Assembly: GCA_028683555.1 (NCBI GenBank)
Contig: JAQUHN010000006.1
Coordinates: forward strand, 1 to 54,203
Reading direction: 5' to 3'
Origin: Geobacteraceae bacterium
GTDB taxonomy: Bacteria; Desulfobacterota; Desulfuromonadia; Geobacterales; Geobacteraceae
DNA: 54,203 bases
Shown: in pieces, positions 36,760-45,680 of the stretch
How the letters are laid out: every line of letters starts with the position of its first letter
How positions within the stretch are numbered: position 1 is the first letter of the stretch
The notes under the pieces: generated by a model
Told to the model about the DNA's origin: nothing
What the model saw: only the letters and a program-made list of their open reading frames with translations
Databases searched by the model: none
Position numbers and translations under genes: made by a program

Positions 36760-38127
36760 ATGAAAGATCGGGCAAAAATTCTCCTTGTAGAAGATGAAGA
36801 TCTCAGCCGAGACTCCCTGACCCGACTTCTGAAAATGACCGGTTTCAACGTCAGGGGAGCGGCATCAGGGAAAACGGCTCTCTCCTTCCTGTCTCACGAA
36901 CAGTATGACATCATTATTACCGACCTTTTTCTCCCCGACATAAACGGAATCGATATTCTAAAACAGGTCAAAGAACTGTCTCCCCATACCGAAGTCATCC
37001 TTATTACGGGCCACGCTTCGGCAGAAACAGCGGTCAAGGCAATGAAGGAAGGGGCTTTCGACTATATCACCAAACCCCTGAACTTTGACGAACTTTCCAT
37101 CCTTATTACCAAAGCACTGGAAAAACGCCAGCTTCTGACAGAAAATGTCTACCTGAAACAGCAGCTACATAATAAATACGACTTCGCGAACATAATCGGC
37201 TCATCCCCTGCCATGCAGAAGCTGTTCTCCCGCATGAAGAGAATAGCAAACACCGACTCGACCGTTCTCATCCTCGGCGAATCCGGAACCGGCAAGGAAC
37301 TGGTCTCACGTGCCCTGCACTTCAACAGCCAGCGCCGCGACAAACCTTTTATTCCGGTCAACTGTGCAGCAATTCCGGAAAATCTGCTGGAAAGCGAACT
37401 TTTCGGTCACGTCAAGGGCTCTTTTACCGGCGCGATCAGAGATAAAGTTGGTAAGTTCGAGGCGGCCAATACCGGAAGCATTTTTCTCGACGAAATCGGG
37501 ACCATGCCGATGCATCTGCAGACAAAACTGCTCCGGGTACTGCAGGAGCAGGAAGTGGAACGGGTCGGGTCGACAAAGACGATTCAACTAGATGTTCGAG
37601 TAATTTCCGCCACGAACCTGAATCTTGAAGAAGAAGTAAAGCAAGGTAATTTTCGCGAGGACCTCTACTACCGCCTCAATGTAATCCCGATCCAACTGCC
37701 ACCGCTTCGGGAAAGGACGGAAGACATCCTTTCCCTGCTCAAGCTCTTCATCGAAAAAAACTGCACGGACATGAAACGTCCTCTCATGACGATTTCCAAC
37801 GAGGCCCTGGAAATACTTGAGTCATATCGCTGGCCCGGCAATGTGCGGGAATTGGAAAACATGGTGGAAAGGATCGTGGCCCTGACCGACGGCGTGCGCA
37901 TCACGGCAAACGACATCCCGGCAAATATTCGCGAAGAAGTTCTGACAAAAGTTACCGAACGGGGCGTTGACCTGGTGCAGACGGTTAACGAAATTGAGCG
38001 AAAAATGATATGCGATGCACTCCTTCTGGCAAAAGGAGTTAAAGCAAAGGCAGCTGCCATGCTGAAACTGAACCGGACCACCCTTGTGGAAAAAATGCGC
38101 CGACTTGGCATAGAAGGCCCTTCATAA
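36760..38127 (+). CDS. Sigma-54-dependent response regulator (NtrC family)
   Basis: Two-component transcription activator. I choose the ATG at 36760 (MKDRAKILLVEDEDL, 455 residues), with GGGGG 5 bp upstream; the frame extends to 36706 without a better site. The receiver domain (1-120) has acidic residues E11/D12 and phospho-acceptor D55 in IIITDLFLPD. The AAA+ domain has Walker A GESGTGKE (173-180), the sigma-54 contact loop as GSFTGA (220-225), a common variant of GAFTGA, and Walker B IFLDEIG. The C-terminal Fis-type helix-turn-helix includes AKAAAMLKLNRTTLVEKMRR. No histidine kinase is adjacent, so the input signal is unknown. Confidence 0.95.
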   Translation: MKDRAKILLVEDEDLSRDSLTRLLKMTGFNVRGAASGKTALSFLSHEQYDIIITDLFLPDINGIDILKQVKELSPHTEVILITGHASAETAVKAMKEGAFDYITKPLNFDELSILITKALEKRQLLTENVYLKQQLHNKYDFANIIGSSPAMQKLFSRMKRIANTDSTVLILGESGTGKELVSRALHFNSQRRDKPFIPVNCAAIPENLLESELFGHVKGSFTGAIRDKVGKFEAANTGSIFLDEIGTMPMHLQTKLLRVLQEQEVERVGSTKTIQLDVRVISATNLNLEEEVKQGNFREDLYYRLNVIPIQLPPLRERTEDILSLLKLFIEKNCTDMKRPLMTISNEALEILESYRWPGNVRELENMVERIVALTDGVRITANDIPANIREEVLTKVTERGVDLVQTVNEIERKMICDALLLAKGVKAKAAAMLKLNRTTLVEKMRRLGIEGPS

Positions 38128-38197
38128 GGGAAGAGCTGTCATATCCCCGTGATTCCAGCCGTAGCCCGAGGACAACAAACACAGCAGGATCTCTCGA

Positions 38198-38689
38198 ATG
38201 AAAATTGCAGTTCTCTCCGATACCCACGGCAACTATCCCTTGGCAATTCAGGTACTCGACCGTATTCCAGGCCTGGACTGCATCATTCATCTCGGGGACA
38301 CCCTCGAGGATGCGGATATTATCGAGTGCGCCCTCAGCCTGCCCGTCATCAAACTGGCCGGCAACTGCGATCATGCTCCCAGCGCCCCCCGCGAACTTCT
38401 CATGACCGTCAATACCTTGAACATATTTCTTTCTCACGGTGACCTTTACCGGGTTAAAACCGGCATCACAAAGATTCACGAAAAAGCCTCCAGCGAAAAG
38501 GCCAGCATCGTACTGTACGGCCACACCCATATCCCTGCCATCCAGGAAAAAGCGGGAATCCTCCTGGTAAACCCCGGCTCGCTCAAGAACGCCGCGCAGC
38601 AGCAATCGCTGGCTATTCTCTCTCTCTGCAACGGTGAAGCAGCCGCGGAAATCGTCATGCTAAACGACCATGGTTTTCCTGCACCATAA
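38198..38689 (+). CDS. YfcE-type metallophosphoesterase
   Basis: 163 residues of the calcineurin-like phosphodiesterase fold (YfcE/MJ0936 group). Metal ligands are visible in order: SDTHGN (8-13), HLGD, GNCDH, SHGD and GHTH (about residue 108). YfcE-like enzymes hydrolyse phosphodiesters in vitro; the natural substrate is unresolved. It follows the response regulator by 70 bp on the same strand and may be co-transcribed, though no functional link is obvious. Confidence 0.92.
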   Translation: MKIAVLSDTHGNYPLAIQVLDRIPGLDCIIHLGDTLEDADIIECALSLPVIKLAGNCDHAPSAPRELLMTVNTLNIFLSHGDLYRVKTGITKIHEKASSEKASIVLYGHTHIPAIQEKAGILLVNPGSLKNAAQQQSLAILSLCNGEAAAEIVMLNDHGFPAP

Positions 38690-38939
38690 CGCAGCAATCC
38701 ACCCATTATTCCACAAACTCACCACACACATCATTGCAGCTAATAAGAATCCTTGTTTCGGCAAAAACGGTTCAGGAGAGCTTCCCTTGCCCGACTGGGC
38801 GACAGAATAGTATACTGCTCTTCTCCGTTAGTTGCGGCACTAAACTGAAGATAAGCGTGCCGTTTTCATGCAGTTATTGACAGGAACAAGGCAAAGCAAA
38901 GAAGGGATACCTACGAGGGAAATGATGGGGAACAGCGGT

Positions 38940-40364
38940 TCAGAAATACTCGCCCTCACCCAGCAGAGTGGACAACTCATCGATGGAGATCGGACGGACA
39001 GTCACGGCGTTGTTCGGTTTTAAAAGAAAAGCGGTAAGAATTGTATAGGAATCGTAATCGAAGGGTCTTTCCCTATCGCGAATCCGAAAAACGCCCTCGG
39101 ATTCAAATTCGATACTCGCCAGAATTCGCCATTGATCGACGGCAAAGGCTACACCGGCAGCTTCACCGTTTCCTTCCGTCACCAGCATCGGTGAAGAAAA
39201 CGGCCAGTCGGCGAACAATCGCGAGGAAAAGGCCTCTCGAAATCGCTGATTATAGGATTCCGCAGCTTCCAGGCCAACACAAGCTCCACGGCAGCGCTTC
39301 AGTTGTAGAGAAAAACAGGCGCCTTTTCCCTTTTCGATACCGAGCAGTTTCGGACACAGATCGAACATCTTTGCCAAAGAAGCAATCTCTTCCTCAGCCT
39401 GCTTTGAGCTACGGTACTGGGCAATGGCAGCATCCGGACGGATAGCTGTTTCCGCAACAACCGAGCAGCGCACTGTTTCATAGCCCGCTTCCGTGACAAC
39501 TGACTCTGCCAGGACCACTTTGCGCCGCTTTTTCAGACGACGGTTGTAAACCGGTGACAATTCCTTGACCAGATCCGATTCAAGCAGCAGCGCGGAAAGC
39601 TCACCAGCGGTGCAACGGGCCTCTATTGAGGTTACCCGGGAACAGAGTGCCATCTCCTTGGCGCTACCATGATCGCCGGCAAAATGGGAAAGAACCCGCT
39701 CGCGAATATTGACACTCTTGCCCACGTAGAGCGTTTCGCCCCGCTCCCCGTAAAAGAGGTAAACGCCAGGACTCTCGGGCAGATCCCTGACCATATCTTC
39801 GGTAACATTCGGTGGCAGCGAGGGTATTTTCAGAAGTTTGGAAAGGGCCGTGGCAAATGGCGCACTACCGGCCTCCAACCGGGAAATTTCCAGGAAGGCC
39901 GCTACGGCCCGTGCATCATCGAGGGCCCGATGGCGTTTTTCGACGACGATATTATGCCGGTCAATAATGGTTTCGAGACTGTGTTTTCTCTGTTTGGGAT
40001 AGAGTTTTCTGGAAAGTCTGACGGTACAGAGGGTTGGCGCGGTAAACGATATGCCAAGGCGCTTGAATTCATTGCGGACAAAGGCATAATCAAAACGGGC
40101 ATTATGGGCAGTAAACACCGCCCCCTCAAGAAGATCGGCAATCTCGGAAGCGATCACCTCGAAGCGGGGTGCATCTGCAAGATCATCGACGGTAATCCCG
40201 GTCAGGGAGGTGATGAAAGGAGATAGCGATCTTTCCGGATTGACGAGGGAAGAAAATTCACCGGCGCCATCGGTGCGGATAATCGCAATCTCGATCACCC
40301 GGTCCCAAAGCGGATTGCAGCCGGTGGTTTCCACGTCGATAATTGCCAGAGGTTTGCCATTCAT
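38940..40364 (-). CDS. DnaQ-like 3'-5' exonuclease fused to GIY-YIG (Cho/UvrC-type) nuclease
   Basis: 474-residue DNA-repair-type fusion. The N-terminal DEDDh exonuclease (about 1-165) has DVETTG (10-15), HNARFDYAFV, and HRALDDARAVAAF with the closing His/Asp. The GIY-YIG domain (about 200-285) has PGVYLFYGERGETLYVGKS with the two Tyr motifs and the Arg in NIRERVLSHF. The C-terminal part contains UvrC-like Cys residues (CPKLLGIEKGKGACFSLQLK, then RCRGACVG). Related proteins are polymerase III epsilon-like in the first half and Cho-like in the second, suggesting incision plus trimming near lesions. A lone gene. Confidence 0.92.
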   Translation of the reverse strand: MNGKPLAIIDVETTGCNPLWDRVIEIAIIRTDGAGEFSSLVNPERSLSPFITSLTGITVDDLADAPRFEVIASEIADLLEGAVFTAHNARFDYAFVRNEFKRLGISFTAPTLCTVRLSRKLYPKQRKHSLETIIDRHNIVVEKRHRALDDARAVAAFLEISRLEAGSAPFATALSKLLKIPSLPPNVTEDMVRDLPESPGVYLFYGERGETLYVGKSVNIRERVLSHFAGDHGSAKEMALCSRVTSIEARCTAGELSALLLESDLVKELSPVYNRRLKKRRKVVLAESVVTEAGYETVRCSVVAETAIRPDAAIAQYRSSKQAEEEIASLAKMFDLCPKLLGIEKGKGACFSLQLKRCRGACVGLEAAESYNQRFREAFSSRLFADWPFSSPMLVTEGNGEAAGVAFAVDQWRILASIEFESEGVFRIRDRERPFDYDSYTILTAFLLKPNNAVTVRPISIDELSTLLGEGEYF

Positions 40365-40506
40365 ATCAAAAAGGCCGAAAGACGGAACATTCCGCGAAAC
40401 CTACACCACCTTTGGCAGCCACCATCCTCCCCTTCCGTGACAGAGCAAACCAGGATCATCATAGGAACGACTGCGCCTGCTGACTGGAGATGTTGACTGC
40501 CGGTGG

Positions 40507-41601
40507 TTATACGTTGAAACGGAAGTGCATTACATCGCCATCCTTGACCACATACTCCTTCCCTTCAAGCCTCATGAGCCCTTTTTCCTTTGCGCCCGAT
40601 TCACCTGCAGCATGAACATAGTCGGAATAGGCAATAACCTCGGCACGAATAAAACCTTTCTCAAAATCCGAATGAATAACACCGGCGGATTGCGGAGCCT
40701 TGGTGCCGACCGGGATAGTCCAGGCGCGGACTTCTTTTTTTCCGGCGGTAAAATAGGTTATGAGGCCAAGCAGCTCATAGCCGCTCCTGATAAGGCGATC
40801 GAGACCGGATTCGTCCAGACCCATCCCGGAAAGAAACAGCTCCTTTTCCTCCTCATCCAGTTCCGCAATCTCGGCTTCAACCCTGCCGCAGATCACCACC
40901 ACCTGGGCACCTTCAGCTTCCGCTAGACGCCTCACCTCGGCAACAGCCGGATTTTCACCGCCCAGGTCGTTTTCGGCAACATTCGCCACATAGAGAACAG
41001 GTTTATCGGTCAGCAGGTGCAGATCTCGCAGCAGCAACCGCTCTTCTGAATTCTCGGCAATTCCGCGAGCGCCCTTGCCCTGCTCAAGGGCCTGCTTGAT
41101 GCGCTGGTAAAAGTCCGCTTCATCCTTCAGTTTCCGGTCACCATTCTTGGCAAGTTTCTCGACCCGCAAAAGCCTTTTTTCTACCGTATCGAGATCGGCA
41201 AGTGCCAGTTCAGTCTGGATGATCTCGATGTCCAGTATCGGATTGATCCCGCCATTAACATGGACGATGTTTTCATCGTCAAAGCAGCGAACAACGTGAA
41301 TAATTGCATCGACACTCCGAATATGGCCAAGGAACTGATTTCCCAGTCCTTCACCCTGGCTGGCACCCTTGACAAGCCCGGCTATATCGAGGATTTCGAT
41401 TGTCGTTGGAAGAATCCTTTCCGGATTGACGAACTCCGCAATCTTGTCCATTCGGGTATCGGGTACCTGGACGATACCCATGTTCGGATCAATAGTGCAA
41501 AATGGATAATTTGCCGATTCGGCCCCTGCCGAAGTCAGCGCATTGAAAATGGTTGATTTCCCCACATTTGGAAGACCGACGATACCGCAGTTGAAACCCA
41601 T
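40507..41601 (-). CDS. ychF: Ribosome-associated ATPase YchF (OLA1-type)
   Basis: Obg-family P-loop protein that prefers ATP. 364 residues, standard length. G1 is [11 protein letters not shown] (9-19). [18 protein letters not shown] is the switch region, and [20 protein letters not shown] is G3. The G4-like motif is YVANV (N-V-A-E rather than NKxD), explaining ATP preference. The C-terminal TGS domain ends with [24 protein letters not shown]. YchF associates with ribosomes and the oxidative-stress response. Confidence 0.96.
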   Translation of the reverse strand: MGFNCGIVGLPNVGKSTIFNALTSAGAESANYPFCTIDPNMGIVQVPDTRMDKIAEFVNPERILPTTIEILDIAGLVKGASQGEGLGNQFLGHIRSVDAIIHVVRCFDDENIVHVNGGINPILDIEIIQTELALADLDTVEKRLLRVEKLAKNGDRKLKDEADFYQRIKQALEQGKGARGIAENSEERLLLRDLHLLTDKPVLYVANVAENDLGGENPAVAEVRRLAEAEGAQVVVICGRVEAEIAELDEEEKELFLSGMGLDESGLDRLIRSGYELLGLITYFTAGKKEVRAWTIPVGTKAPQSAGVIHSDFEKGFIRAEVIAYSDYVHAAGESGAKEKGLMRLEGKEYVVKDGDVMHFRFNV

Positions 41602-41919
41602 TGCAACTCCTATTTCAAAAAGTTATTCAAACAATTACAAACAAAAAAAACCGACGTTCAACTACTTGTCGGAACACGAAAACAACTCTTTTCCATAACG
41701 ACTGACGATTTCAGCAAAAAATTAGACATAATACCATAAACAATGTTTTTTACAAGAAAACTGTGCCATTGGCTCCAGAAAAAAGGGCCGCCCACGAAGG
41801 CAGCCCTTTCCTTTCCTGCGTTTCTTCACTCTTTGTTGTCATCCATGATTACCAGGCCAGAGTGGAAGAAACATCTCACCAAGCGAGACGGTGTAACTGG
41901 TCAAAAGATTTTGTTGCTG
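41602..41919. other. Intergenic region between CARDB gene end and ychF start
   Basis: 318 bp. It contains the promoter region of ychF (AT-rich at 41640-41760) and the terminator of the CARDB gene (41783-41810). Nothing else was recognised. Confidence 0.5.
41783..41810 (-). terminator. Rho-independent terminator of the CARDB gene
   Basis: AAAGGGC-C-GCC / GGC-A-GCCCTTT with a CACGAA loop. On the minus strand it is followed by a run of six T (the preceding plus-strand A run). It lies about 110 bp beyond the CARDB stop. Confidence 0.75.
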
Positions 41920-43062
41920 CTACTTTTTGCAGTATAGTTTCTTTGTTTTTACGTTATTTGTCTCGTTACTTTCGGCCACTTGATTGGTGTGGTCGATCCT
42001 CGCCGAGATGACAGCACCTTTCGGTACCTTGAGGGTGCTTCGATACACGGCCGTTCCACCGGGATTCTGCAATTGTTTGGTCGAGTCAAAACGCCAAATG
42101 GTCGATCCGCCCCAGCCCTTACCGTTGACGGCAAGATATACCGCGCTGCTTTCGGGCTTATGTATCGTCCACACTTCGTCAGGGACCATGCCTGACCCCA
42201 CGTTCCGCACCTTGACCATCACAGTGCAGTCCTTGCCCAGGGCGATATCCTCAATCACCAGATCCGGTCTTGAACCAGCCGGTGAGAAGCCTTTGAATTT
42301 AACGTTCACGTAAAAATGGAAATTGTTGTCTTCGCGGCTCTCGCTCACTTCATTATCCGCATCAACTTTGATTTGTATCTTTCCGTCCTCGGGCCCAAGA
42401 TATGCTTGAGTATGCACGTTTTTTATCTCTTGGGGACCGGTAGACAGATTCGTCTGCTGGCTCACCAGCGAGCCATTGAAGAAAATCTTGTTTTTGAACG
42501 GTCCCGGCACGGCCACCCCGGCGTATTCCCTGTACGAATAGTATAGATCAAAAGCCGGTTTGCCATTTGAAACGAGAAATGCATCATCGGGAGTCAATGT
42601 GATGGTTTCGTTCCATTTTACCAATTTCTTGTGTTTGCCGATTTTAAGAAAACCGTACATCCCAAGGTCAGGTTTTTTCTCCGAACACTCGACTTTAAAT
42701 CCGGCTTTATTCGACGTAACCTGCTGAGGATAGACGACCTGAATAGCCTCCCAACCCTCGTAAACCGGAAGTCCGGGTCCCCCAAGTGTCCAAGTCGTGT
42801 TGACCGTCCGAATGCCGGGCTTATCGAATTCCAGGGTCTGAACAGGAGCATTGGCGCCATCGCTGCGAATGAACTTGTACTGGATTTTACCAGGGGCTGA
42901 GACGGAAATCGTGCCGCTGAATTTGATCAGCGCCGGACATTTACCGGAAAAGGAAGTTGGGGATGCCGTCAGGTTGGCAGTTATTTCCGGCGCAGCATAA
43001 GCAATTCCCATGGTTGACAAAAGAATGACTAGAACCAGGAACCTTCCAAATGCACTTTTCAT
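41920..43062 (-). CDS. Secreted CARDB-domain protein of unknown function
   Basis: 380 residues. The signal peptide (MKSAFGRFLVLVILLSTMGI, cleavage near AYA-A, residue 23-24) is followed by an Ig-like region (LTASPTSFSGKCPALIKFSG). Two CARDB-like beta-sandwich modules each end in the telltale VDADNEVSESREDNNFHFYV and IDHTNQVAESNETNNVKTKK. The mature protein has few Cys (CPAL, VECSEK, KDCTVM, LYCKK), compatible with disulfides. CARDB modules mediate adhesion or substrate binding at the cell surface; I cannot name the ligand. It has its own strong promoter and terminator. Confidence 0.8.
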   Translation of the reverse strand: MKSAFGRFLVLVILLSTMGIAYAAPEITANLTASPTSFSGKCPALIKFSGTISVSAPGKIQYKFIRSDGANAPVQTLEFDKPGIRTVNTTWTLGGPGLPVYEGWEAIQVVYPQQVTSNKAGFKVECSEKKPDLGMYGFLKIGKHKKLVKWNETITLTPDDAFLVSNGKPAFDLYYSYREYAGVAVPGPFKNKIFFNGSLVSQQTNLSTGPQEIKNVHTQAYLGPEDGKIQIKVDADNEVSESREDNNFHFYVNVKFKGFSPAGSRPDLVIEDIALGKDCTVMVKVRNVGSGMVPDEVWTIHKPESSAVYLAVNGKGWGGSTIWRFDSTKQLQNPGGTAVYRSTLKVPKGAVISARIDHTNQVAESNETNNVKTKKLYCKK

Positions 43063-43469
43063 ACAATACCTCCTGTTTGATATCTTGGAAAGAAAGCAGC
43101 TGAATTAATGCGATTGAAACGCTACCCGATCTCTCCAAACAAAAAACCATTCCAACAGCACAATACTGCTGAAAACGGCTTTTCCAAACTTCGGAATTCA
43201 CATAAACCCTGTCCGGCGGCAGGAAATTATTAGCATTGACTTATTACACTTTTATCATCACGAATGTCAAGACGTAGTTCTTCACCATATGAAATATCCG
43301 GAAGAGCGTTTCACATCGATTGCCAAAAACCACTCCCGGGTCTAAACGGGAATTTCTGGCCGATCAACGTGGTTCACATGGCATGACGAGGAAAAGAGAA
43401 GGAGGAAATACTCACCAATATATGACAACAGGGAGGGGTTGAGCAAAGGAGAAGAGGAATTACGAGGGA
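43063..43469. other. Intergenic region pcnB - CARDB gene
   Basis: 407 bp with no supported gene; it contains the CARDB promoter and a leader of about 170 nt. A plus-strand frame (43439-43714) overlaps the pcnB 3' end and is a shadow. Confidence 0.5.
43241..43270 (-). promoter_or_regulatory. Predicted sigma-70 promoter of the CARDB gene
   Basis: On the minus strand, TTGACA (43270-43265, perfect), 18-bp spacer, TAATAA (43246-43241). The start codon is at 43062, implying an untranslated leader of about 170 nt. Confidence 0.5.
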
Positions 43470-44819
43470 CTAGAGTGTCGCGACCGGAACACGAGCTTTC
43501 CGCTTGCGACGACGACGGGGACGACTTGCGCCCTGCCCCTCCCCTTGCTCGAGTATCGGCGGGACAACCTGACCGTTTGCGTAGCGATCCCACCAGGCAA
43601 GAACAGCAGAAGACTCTCCCGTCTCATCACACCGACAGCGGAGATAGGCAAGGGCATCAGCGAAAGAGGACCGCGCAAGAACAGATTGCGGACGTTTTCC
43701 CGGAATCTTTCTGAATCTGCTCTGCAGAGCCAGGATCTCCCGAACCGCAAGGGAAACTCGATGAGGAATAGCAACCAAGGATGCCTGCTCACCGGCAAAA
43801 GCGGCCACAGCTGCATTTGTCGCATCCAGCGAAGAAAAGCCCTGCTTGCGGTTCTCCGCTGTCATCTCTTCCAGGTATTCACCAAACATCAGTGACAACA
43901 TGAGAGGAGCCGAAACGGAATCCCCGGCGGCGATGCGGCGGTCGATCCATTGAAGGTTCCAGCCAATCCGCGCATGGGGAAATCCGTTGGTTTCCCTGTC
44001 AAGCCAGCCGTCGAAACCGGGAAACAGGGGCCCGACAAGTCCGCCAAGGCGCATGAAATGATAGATCGATGCCCCTTTCCCTGACAGAAAAAGCTTGAGC
44101 ACCTCCTCGTATAGCCGAGCAGGTGCGGCACGGGTGATTGTCGGAGCAAGCTCCTTAAGGGCTCGCCAGGTCTCTTCTTCAACGGTGAAGCCCAGTGACG
44201 CTGCAAACCGTACGGCGCGCAACATTCGCACCGGATCCTCAACAAAACGGACTGCAGGGTCGCCGATGGTACGAATGAGTCCCCGTTGCAGGTCTTCCAT
44301 GCCGCCGACGAAATCCAGAATCGAAAAATCGACAATATTATAGGCAAGCGCATTAACGGTAAAATCACGGCGCCAGGCATCATCAGCCGGTGAACCGAAA
44401 ACATTGTCACGCAACACCAGTCCGTCTTTGTTCACGAGACGATGTGGCTGAGGCACGCTATCTTTCCCTTGGACTGCGACTACCTGTTCCTCCAATTCGC
44501 CGGGGGAAGACCCGCGAAAGGTGGATACCTCAACAATCTCATTGGCGAAATGGAGATGGGCAAGTCGAAAACGACGTCCCACCAGCCGGCAGTTACGAAA
44601 GAGTTTCTTGATTCTTCCCGGCACCGCATCTGTTGCAACATCGAAATCCTTGGGTTCGCGACCAAGCAGGAGGTCACGGACTCCGCCGCCCACCAAGTAG
44701 GCAACATGACCGTTATCCTTGAGGCGACTCAGTATTCTGATGACATTCTGGCTGATCATGGCACGGGAGATAGGATGCTCCTGCCGGGGAATAATTCGCG
44801 GGGGCTGTAACTGTTTCAT
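43470..44819 (-). CDS. pcnB: Poly(A) polymerase I
   Basis: Adds 3' poly(A) tails that promote RNA decay. About 449 residues. IIPRQEHPISRAMISQNVIR is the PcnB-specific N-terminus that separates it from CCA-adding enzymes. LVGGGVRDLLLG and the catalytic DFDVATDA follow, then RNCRLVGRRFRLAH, RRDFTVNALAYN and EDPVRMLRAVRFAASLGF of the class II nucleotidyltransferase core. A basic tail (RPRRRRKRKARVP) fits the RNA-binding C-terminus of PcnB. The frame opens at TTG 44828, but the ATG at 44819 is more plausible; no clear ribosome-binding site decides. Confidence 0.94.
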   Translation of the reverse strand: MKQLQPPRIIPRQEHPISRAMISQNVIRILSRLKDNGHVAYLVGGGVRDLLLGREPKDFDVATDAVPGRIKKLFRNCRLVGRRFRLAHLHFANEIVEVSTFRGSSPGELEEQVVAVQGKDSVPQPHRLVNKDGLVLRDNVFGSPADDAWRRDFTVNALAYNIVDFSILDFVGGMEDLQRGLIRTIGDPAVRFVEDPVRMLRAVRFAASLGFTVEEETWRALKELAPTITRAAPARLYEEVLKLFLSGKGASIYHFMRLGGLVGPLFPGFDGWLDRETNGFPHARIGWNLQWIDRRIAAGDSVSAPLMLSLMFGEYLEEMTAENRKQGFSSLDATNAAVAAFAGEQASLVAIPHRVSLAVREILALQSRFRKIPGKRPQSVLARSSFADALAYLRCRCDETGESSAVLAWWDRYANGQVVPPILEQGEGQGASRPRRRRKRKARVPVATL

Positions 44820-45054
44820 ATCCGGCAACGTAGCACACTATTACTGAAAAATCAAACACTTCGGCCCATTACCAGAAAAGCAAAACAAGCTTCTCCAACC
44901 AGACCGTCAGCCCACCCAGCCACCGGGGACACTCCTTTCACTTTACCTTAAGCGGAAAGGTGTGGTACCGTAACTTCCCCCGATTAACGGTATTGCACCG
45001 ATAAAAACGCAACTCCATCCGGAAGAAAATTCCACGGAAGGAAACAATTAATAG

Positions 45055-45561
45055 ATGCAGGAATTGAAGTATCTGGCCGGGTACCCCGATTCGGTTACGA
45101 CTCAGGTTTGCCAGCTGATAAACGAAAACAGGCTGGGTTCATTGCTGATTCGAAAATATCCAGCAGCACACGCCATCAGGACCGAAAAGGCTCTCTACGA
45201 CTTCACCATTGGCCTGAAGAACGAGTACCTTCGTACCTCACCGCCGATCAGCAAAGTGAGCTATGATGGAAAAATCAATGTCATCCATCATGCGCTTGGC
45301 ACCCACACTTTTGTTTCACGGGTGCAGGGAGCGAAGCTGAAAGCAAAGCATGAGATCCGGATCGCTTCAGTTTTCAAAGAAGCTCCGCTGGATTTTCTGA
45401 CGATGATCGTGGTCCACGAATTGGCTCACCTAAAGGAAAAAGAACACAACAGGGCTTTCTACAAACTCTGCGAGTACATGGAACCAAACTATCATCAGCT
45501 GGAATTTGACGTGAGACTATTTTTGACACACCAGGACCTGTCCGGACCTCTGTACCGCTAG
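45055..45561 (+). CDS. YgjP-like zinc metallopeptidase (DUF45)
   Basis: 168 residues. HELAH (121-125) with a following H131 (HELAHLKEKEHNRAFYKL) gives the YgjP-type zinc site, and MEPNYHQLEFDVRLFL closes the domain. The N-terminal half (LIRKYPAAHAIRTEKALYDF) is shorter and less typical than in most YgjP. Substrates of this family are unknown. GGAAGGA lies upstream of the ATG. A 119-bp gap separates it from the DUF445 gene on the same strand. Confidence 0.85.
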   Translation: MQELKYLAGYPDSVTTQVCQLINENRLGSLLIRKYPAAHAIRTEKALYDFTIGLKNEYLRTSPPISKVSYDGKINVIHHALGTHTFVSRVQGAKLKAKHEIRIASVFKEAPLDFLTMIVVHELAHLKEKEHNRAFYKLCEYMEPNYHQLEFDVRLFLTHQDLSGPLYR

Positions 45562-45680
45562 TGTCGACTACAACAACATTCTGCTCAGCATAAAAACAGT
45601 TAACCAACCAACAAGGGAACCGCTAAACGAAGATAAAATCACCCGACTCACGGAATCACCTAGTGAAAAAGGAGTTAATT

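Noticed and set aside
37421-37438. GSFTGA in place of GAFTGA as a sign of a sigma-54-independent regulator
   Set aside because: Ser at this position occurs in functional NtrC-family activators, so it is not evidence of altered function.
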